From positions 186,001-250,000 of the forward strand of contig NZ_JBFAJC010000009.1 of NCBI RefSeq assembly GCF_040655075.1: 64,000 bases of DNA, given 5' to 3'. The first letter of the stretch is position 1, and every line of letters begins with the position of its first letter. Source of the DNA: Actinoallomurus sp040655075 (GTDB lineage: Bacteria; Actinomycetota; Actinomycetes; Streptosporangiales; Streptosporangiaceae). The notes under the pieces are model-generated. The model was not told where the DNA came from and searched no databases. It was given only the letters and a program-made list of their open reading frames with translations. The translations under genes were made by a program, and so were the position numbers. Below, one piece after another: positions 60,047 to 64,000 of this stretch.

Positions 60047-61108
60047 TCAGTCCGAGTCGAGGACGGCGGCGAACAACGCCCACGCGGTCGCGGTCTCACG
60101 CGCCAGCCCGGCCACCGCCTCGCGGCAGTGGCTCGGCACGGCCGCGACCAGGCCGGTCCAGTCGTCCTCCGTGAGGGTCTGGGCGTTGAGCACCCGGAGC
60201 AACTCGCGGCCGGAGTCGGTGTGCCGCAGCGCCGGATCCTTCATCAGCCTGACCAGAACCTCCCGCGCCTGCGCCGGTCCGGCGTCCGGTCCGGATCGGG
60301 CGTCCGCGTTCGTCCGGGCGGCCCCGGCGGGCCGCGGTGCGGCGCCGGGCCGGATCGGGTCGTCCGGGCGGGCCGTGGGGGCGGGGGGCGCGGCGGAACG
60401 GGTCGTCGCGCCGCGCGGGACCGGGTCTCGGCCCTGGAGGAGGCGTTTGCGGACGTCATGGGCGGTGGACAGCGAGATGCCCGCCGCGCGGGCGACCTCG
60501 CGCAGGGAGGCTTCGGGGCGGGCGCTGATGATCTGCGCGGCGAGCTGCCGTCCGCCCGCCCCGCTCACCGGACGCGCCCGGCCGTCCGTGCCGACGCGCG
60601 CGTTCGTCTGCGGAATCTGCGGGGTCGAACGCCGTACGGACGCGACCGTCCGGGCCGACAGACCGGTCCGGGCGGCGATCCTGCGGTCCGACGCCTGTGG
60701 CTCGGCGGCCAGGATGCGCGCGGCAGCGGCCCGGCGGTCGGCGAGGGTCAGCGGGAGGCCGTGCGCGACGTTCAGCTCCACCGCGCGGGCGAACGCCTCG
60801 GCGGCGCTGCCGTCGAAGAAGACCGCCTCGATCTCGGTGTCGCCGCGCAGCATCGCGGCGCGCAGCCGGTGCATCCCGTCGATCACCCGCATGGTCGGAC
60901 GGTGCACCAGGATCGGGGGCAGCGGCGTCTCGACGCCGGCGAGGCGGACCACGTGCTCGCGGTCCTCTCCCCGCAGGCGGGGGGAGTCGGCGGGGCGCAG
61001 CGAGCCGATCAGGACGCGGTGGACATCGGCGCCGGAGGTGCCCGCACCGCCGGGGAAGTGCGCTTCGGCCGTCTCCGGTCCCGGCCGATGCGCGGTGCCG
61101 CGTGCCAT
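60047..61108 (-). CDS. StrR-type (ParB-like) pathway-specific activator
   Basis: A 353-residue protein of the StrR family. The ParB/sulfiredoxin-like N-terminal domain has VLIGSLRPADSPRLRGEDRE, PPILVHRPTMRVIDGMHRLR (DGMHRL at 77-82) and ELNVAHGLPLTLADRRAAA. A first helix-turn-helix lies in EPQASDRRIAARTGLSARTV; a second possible one in EASLREVARAAGISLSTAHD. StrR and its relatives activate aminoglycoside, glycopeptide and enediyne clusters. The start ATG 61108 has GGGAGGAAG upstream. A TetR-like inverted repeat lies 107 bases upstream. The best candidate for the cluster activator. Confidence 0.85.
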   Translation of the reverse strand: MARGTAHRPGPETAEAHFPGGAGTSGADVHRVLIGSLRPADSPRLRGEDREHVVRLAGVETPLPPILVHRPTMRVIDGMHRLRAAMLRGDTEIEAVFFDGSAAEAFARAVELNVAHGLPLTLADRRAAAARILAAEPQASDRRIAARTGLSARTVASVRRSTPQIPQTNARVGTDGRARPVSGAGGRQLAAQIISARPEASLREVARAAGISLSTAHDVRKRLLQGRDPVPRGATTRSAAPPAPTARPDDPIRPGAAPRPAGAARTNADARSGPDAGPAQAREVLVRLMKDPALRHTDSGRELLRVLNAQTLTEDDWTGLVAAVPSHCREAVAGLARETATAWALFAAVLDSD

Positions 61109-61470
61109 GGACTTCCTCCCCGTCGTCCGGAACGGAACGATCCCCCCCGTGACCCCGCGGAACGAACGCGAAGACGGGCTCCGTCGATCGTCGTTCCGGG
61201 GGCACGCGCCCCCATTGCAAACCGATTGGTCGGTTTGTTGCAACCCTGGGCACCCGGTGTTCGGGCCGTCGTGAATCCTCCGGACGGCCTGGGGCGGTGA
61301 ACTGGACGGCGTTTACGCAAGCCGTGGCGCGAATATCACCAAACGATCTGATGCGTCACGCTAGGTAGCTGAATTGCGAACGTCTGGAGTGGCCGAGGTC
61401 CGCGCATACTGTGCACTGTGACGTAGATCACCACCCAGTCGAGAGGGGTGGCCGAATGCAAGGTGCGGAT
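61109..61470. other. upstream region of the StrR-like gene
   Basis: 362 bases without a gene. It holds the inverted repeat at 61215-61243 and, near 61431-61451, a short repeat CCACCC/GGGTGG just after the E8-like stop that could be a weak terminator. The rest appears to be promoter DNA. Confidence 0.4.
61215..61243. promoter_or_regulatory. inverted repeat upstream of the StrR-like activator, possible TetR/LacI-type operator
   Basis: TTGCAAACCGA, spacer TTGG, TCGGTTTGTTGCAA: the core AAACCGA/TCGGTTT is perfect and the outer TTGCAA arms match with one extra T. It is AT-rich compared with its surroundings and lies 107-135 bases before the start codon of the StrR-like gene, a plausible promoter-proximal operator. 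Confidence 0.6.
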
Positions 61471-62589
61471 TCAGTATTTCCTTTCCGTGGGAGCGCTTAG
61501 ATAAACCGCCGTCTCGCCGATTCTGCGGGCCGCCGCGAGACTGGCCCACGCCGTGAGCCCGAGCAGCGCCGCGTCGTCGGGGTCGGCGTGCCGGAACGCC
61601 GCCACGTCCGCCGGACCGACGCGGTGGGACGCCAGCGCGGTGAGCAGCGCCAGCCGGGCCGCCGGACGCTCCGCGTCGGGCAGCGCGGCCACCGCCTCGT
61701 CCAGCCAGCCGCGCCCGGCCGCCGGGTGCGTGCCGTCCCGGTCCGCCAGCCGCTCGAGCACCAGGGCGCGCACCGGCGCCGGCAGCGCCCGCCGCCCGGC
61801 CCGCTCGATCGCCTCCACCGCCCGTGCGAAGGCGTCCTCGATCACCGGATCGGCGGCGGCCCACGCCAGATCGCCGGGCGGCGACGCCTCCGAGAGCAGC
61901 CCCAGCGCCGCTCCCGGCTCGGCCCCCCGCCGCGCTGCCGAGCGCAGCAGGCGGCCGAGCACGCGCAGCATGGGCGCGCGCACCTGCGCGGGCACCCGCG
62001 GTGGGACGGGCGAGTCGTCCAGGAAGACGTTGACCATCCGGTTGAGGTAGTGGAACGTGACCGCCACCCCGACCAGGCGGGGAGCCCGCGTAGCGTCGAA
62101 CGGCGCGGCCGCCGGCTCGCCCGGCCCACACCGCCCCGTGCCGGCGGCCCACGCTGCGAGCGTCCCCCGGTCGTCCTCGCCCGCCGCCCGGGCGGGGACG
62201 AGGCCGTGGAGGGTGGCGTCGTGGACGGCCACGCAGTACGGGCAGGCGTTGGCACGGGAGACGGAGGCCGCCACGGTCTCGGCGTCCGGGCGGCCCGAAG
62301 CGGGACCGGCGACCAGCGTCTCGCGGAGCATGAGCCAGGAGGCGGCGAGGACCTCGGGCGCGGGGGAGTGCAGGGCCACCGGCGGCGCGAGCATGCCGAA
62401 GTCGTGTTCGACCTGCGCGTATACCCGGGCGACCAGACCCTGGGCCGCGTCGGGGCGGACCGGCTCGACGTAGGCGACCCGGTCCAGCGTTCGGTGCAGG
62501 GCGCGCCGGACGAGCCGCGGCGTCGCCCGGCCTCTTGGCGCCCCGGCCCCGGGAGGCAGGTCCGAGGGGTTCGCGTCGGGGCGGGTCAT
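61471..62589 (-). CDS. AhpD/CMD-like protein, enediyne E8-type candidate
   Basis: A 372-residue protein. Its middle carries NACPYCVAVHDATLHG (about residues 115-130), the CxxC-x(3)-His motif of the AhpD/carboxymuconolactone-decarboxylase fold, preceded by LAASWLMLRETL as in AhpD-like proteins. The second half is helical and alanine-rich without a clear motif. The ATG lies within the stop of the GMC-type oxidoreductase (ATGA), so the two are coupled. By position next to the E9-like oxidoreductase it fits the conserved enediyne E8 slot. The thiol pair suggests redox or peroxidase-like chemistry, perhaps handling of reactive intermediates (inference). Confidence 0.8.
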   Translation of the reverse strand: MTRPDANPSDLPPGAGAPRGRATPRLVRRALHRTLDRVAYVEPVRPDAAQGLVARVYAQVEHDFGMLAPPVALHSPAPEVLAASWLMLRETLVAGPASGRPDAETVAASVSRANACPYCVAVHDATLHGLVPARAAGEDDRGTLAAWAAGTGRCGPGEPAAAPFDATRAPRLVGVAVTFHYLNRMVNVFLDDSPVPPRVPAQVRAPMLRVLGRLLRSAARRGAEPGAALGLLSEASPPGDLAWAAADPVIEDAFARAVEAIERAGRRALPAPVRALVLERLADRDGTHPAAGRGWLDEAVAALPDAERPAARLALLTALASHRVGPADVAAFRHADPDDAALLGLTAWASLAAARRIGETAVYLSAPTERKY

Positions 62590-64000
62590 CGGCGGACCAG
62601 GCCGGGGACGAGCGGGAGCACGGCGCGGCGGGCGCTGGTGGCGCCCTCGGGCGCGGGCGCGCCGTAGCGGACCTCGACGCCCCGGTCGCGGGCGGCCTGG
62701 ACGATCCCCGGCATGGCGCGTTCGGCGAGCGCGGCGATGGTGAGGGCGGGGTTGACGGTCAGCGCGCCGGGCACGGCCGAGCCGTCGGTGACGAAGATGC
62801 CCGGGTGGCCGCGCAACTGGTGCCGGTCGTCCAGCGCGGAGGTGGCGGGATCGTCGCCGATCCGGCAGGACGCCAGCGGGTGCACGGTGTACGCGCCGAC
62901 CAGGTCGTTCGTCCAGGGCAGCACGCGGGCCAGGCCGTCGCGATCCAGAATGTCCTTGACCTCGGCGTCCGCCTCTGCCCAGCCGCGCAGCGTGTTGGCG
63001 CTCGGCACGTAGCGTAGCGGGCCCCGGCCGAGCATCTGCTGGGAGATCCGCACCGCGTTGCCGGTGGGCGGGAGGTCGCCGAACACGCCCTCGTTGTCGT
63101 CCTCGCTCATCGTGAACACGGTCAGCCAGGACTGCCAGCGGCTCAGCATCTCCTTCTTCTCCGGGCCGAACCAGGTGAGACGGCCGTCCGCGCCGGGCAC
63201 CTGCGCGAGGATCGTGCCAAAGCCGGGAGGGAAGTACAGCTGCTCCAGGGAGAACCGGGAGAACTCCGGCAGATCGGGGTCGAGCCGGTCCCAGCTCGCC
63301 ACGCACGGCCCCTTCCCGATCTGGGACGCGGCGTACGCGGCGTCGCCGCGCGACAGGCCGAGCACGGTCCGGACACGTTCCTCGTCGAACACGGCGGTGT
63401 TGAGGCGTTCGCCGTTGCCGGAGAAGTAGCGGCCCACGCTGTGCGGCATCGGCCCGAGCGCGGGCTCGGAGCGCTTGAGGATCGCCGGCGTCGCGCCCGC
63501 CCCGGCCGCGACCACCACGAGCCTGGCGTCGAGCGTGCCGCTCCCGGCGGTCACCCGGTAGTCCTCGCCGTCGATGACGTTGTAGTGCACCCGGTAGCCG
63601 CCGTCGCCTGTGCGGGACAGGTGCTGCACCTCGTGCAGCGGACGGATCTCTGCGCCGTGTGCGACGGCGGCGGGCAGGTAGTTCAGCAGCAGCGACCGCT
63701 TGGCGTCGAACCGGCAGCCCGACATCATCCAGTTGCAGTTGGTGCACTTCTCCCGGTCGATCGCGGCCGGGGCCGGGTTGGCGGTGCGCCCGGCGTGCGC
63801 GCACGCCGCCGCGAACAGCCCGCCCGAGTAGGTGACGTCGTTCCAGTCCTGCCGAGTGATCGGCAGCGCCTCGGCGACCCGGTCGTACCAGGGGTCCAGG
63901 GTGTCCCGCGTGATCGCGGCGGGCCACATGCGGCGGCCGATCCCGCCTCGGCGGTCGAACACGAATCGCGGGGCGCGCGGCATCGCGGCGAAGTAGACGA
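62586..64000 (-). CDS. GMC-type FAD oxidoreductase, enediyne E9 type (partial, N-terminus off window)
   Basis: At least 471 residues of a GMC/cholesterol-oxidase-like flavoprotein. The reading frame is open to base 64000 and continues upstream of the first internal ATG (63983), reading VYFAAMPRAPRFVFDRR, and the N-terminal GxGxxG FAD motif is not visible, so the gene starts beyond the window. Visible blocks: EKCTNCNWMMSGCRFDAKRS with three cysteines, LVVVAAGAGATPAILKRS, the C-terminal VGAYTVHPLASCRIGDDPAT and VTDGSAVPGALTVNPALTIA. It matches the E9 oxidoreductase of enediyne clusters. Confidence 0.9.
   Translation of the reverse strand, partial: VYFAAMPRAPRFVFDRRGGIGRRMWPAAITRDTLDPWYDRVAEALPITRQDWNDVTYSGGLFAAACAHAGRTANPAPAAIDREKCTNCNWMMSGCRFDAKRSLLLNYLPAAVAHGAEIRPLHEVQHLSRTGDGGYRVHYNVIDGEDYRVTAGSGTLDARLVVVAAGAGATPAILKRSEPALGPMPHSVGRYFSGNGERLNTAVFDEERVRTVLGLSRGDAAYAASQIGKGPCVASWDRLDPDLPEFSRFSLEQLYFPPGFGTILAQVPGADGRLTWFGPEKKEMLSRWQSWLTVFTMSEDDNEGVFGDLPPTGNAVRISQQMLGRGPLRYVPSANTLRGWAEADAEVKDILDRDGLARVLPWTNDLVGAYTVHPLASCRIGDDPATSALDDRHQLRGHPGIFVTDGSAVPGALTVNPALTIAALAERAMPGIVQAARDRGVEVRYGAPAPEGATSARRAVLPLVPGLVRR

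Noticed and set aside
59946..61274. A 442-codon plus-strand frame opposite the StrR-like gene
   Set aside because: Composition is Arg/Ser/Ala nonsense, while the minus strand shows clear StrR/ParB motifs and a strong ribosome site.
61471..63927. An 818-codon frame that would fuse the E8-like protein to an upstream segment
   Set aside because: Upstream of 62589 it is antiframe text of the GMC oxidoreductase; the ATGA overlap at 62586-62589 gives the natural start.

Overview
The DNA is uniformly GC-rich, with GTG and TTG starts, purine-rich ribosome binding sites and many GC-rich hairpins. Together with the gene families present (DUF5997, PucR regulators, an ECF41 sigma factor, an actinobacterial Tad pilus locus and an enediyne PKS), this points to a filamentous actinomycete. 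A Streptosporangiales-type genome such as Actinomadura or Actinoallomurus is my guess; no marker gene in the window settles it. I saw no rRNA, tRNA, CRISPR array or intact insertion sequence.

Layout. (1) 1-6.5 kb: a partial LuxR-type ATPase regulator diverging from a SnoaL-like protein and a DHA2 exporter, a dihydrofolate-reductase-like remnant, a PucR-type regulator, and two secreted proteins. (2) 6.6-21.6 kb: a complete Tad/Flp type IVb pilus locus (CpaB, TadZ, two TadE modules, TadA, TadB, TadC, histidine kinase and response regulator, Flp pilin, OmpA-type lipoprotein, two further lipoproteins, TadG, prepilin peptidase). It carries three unusual fusions: TadZ-TadE, TadG with a lytic-transglycosylase-like domain, and a Flp-type pilin leader joined to an SGNH esterase. 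GC-rich hairpins, several built around GGGCCC, separate its transcription units. (3) 21.6-34.9 kb: an accessory zone with stress and redox genes (quinone oxidoreductase, SpoIIE-type phosphatase, ECF41 sigma factor, secreted phosphoesterase, MarR regulator, LysR-type sensor plus DUF5997, DUF6196, deaminase). Many genes here are broken or internally deleted, and a 50-bp perfect palindrome lies in front of marR. (4) 35.1-44.7 kb: an N-acyl/D-amino-acid scavenging cluster: isochorismatase-like hydrolase, D-aminoacylase, PucR regulator, polar amino-acid ABC importer, an enolase-superfamily N-succinylamino-acid racemase/OSBS, and a COG3375-type GNAT acyltransferase. (5) 45.0-64.0 kb: the left part of an enediyne biosynthetic cluster: UnbL, UnbV, UnbU, a second UnbL, the iterative enediyne PKS, its hot-dog thioesterase, a flavin reductase, a P450, an AraC-type regulator, a StrR/ParB-like regulator, an E8-like protein and a GMC-type oxidoreductase cut by the window edge.

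How the genes work together. In the Tad locus, TadA powers TadB/TadC, prepilin peptidase processes Flp and the TadE-like proteins, and the kinase/regulator pair inside the operon probably controls expression. The esterase and transglycosylase fusions suggest a pilus machine that opens peptidoglycan and displays or anchors an enzyme. In the enediyne cluster, the PKS and thioesterase make the polyene precursor; UnbL/V/U, the flavin reductase, P450 and oxidoreductase are the usual partners for turning it into the enediyne core; the StrR-like and AraC-like proteins are likely cluster regulators. The cluster clearly continues past 64000, so the enediyne class and final product cannot be read from this window.
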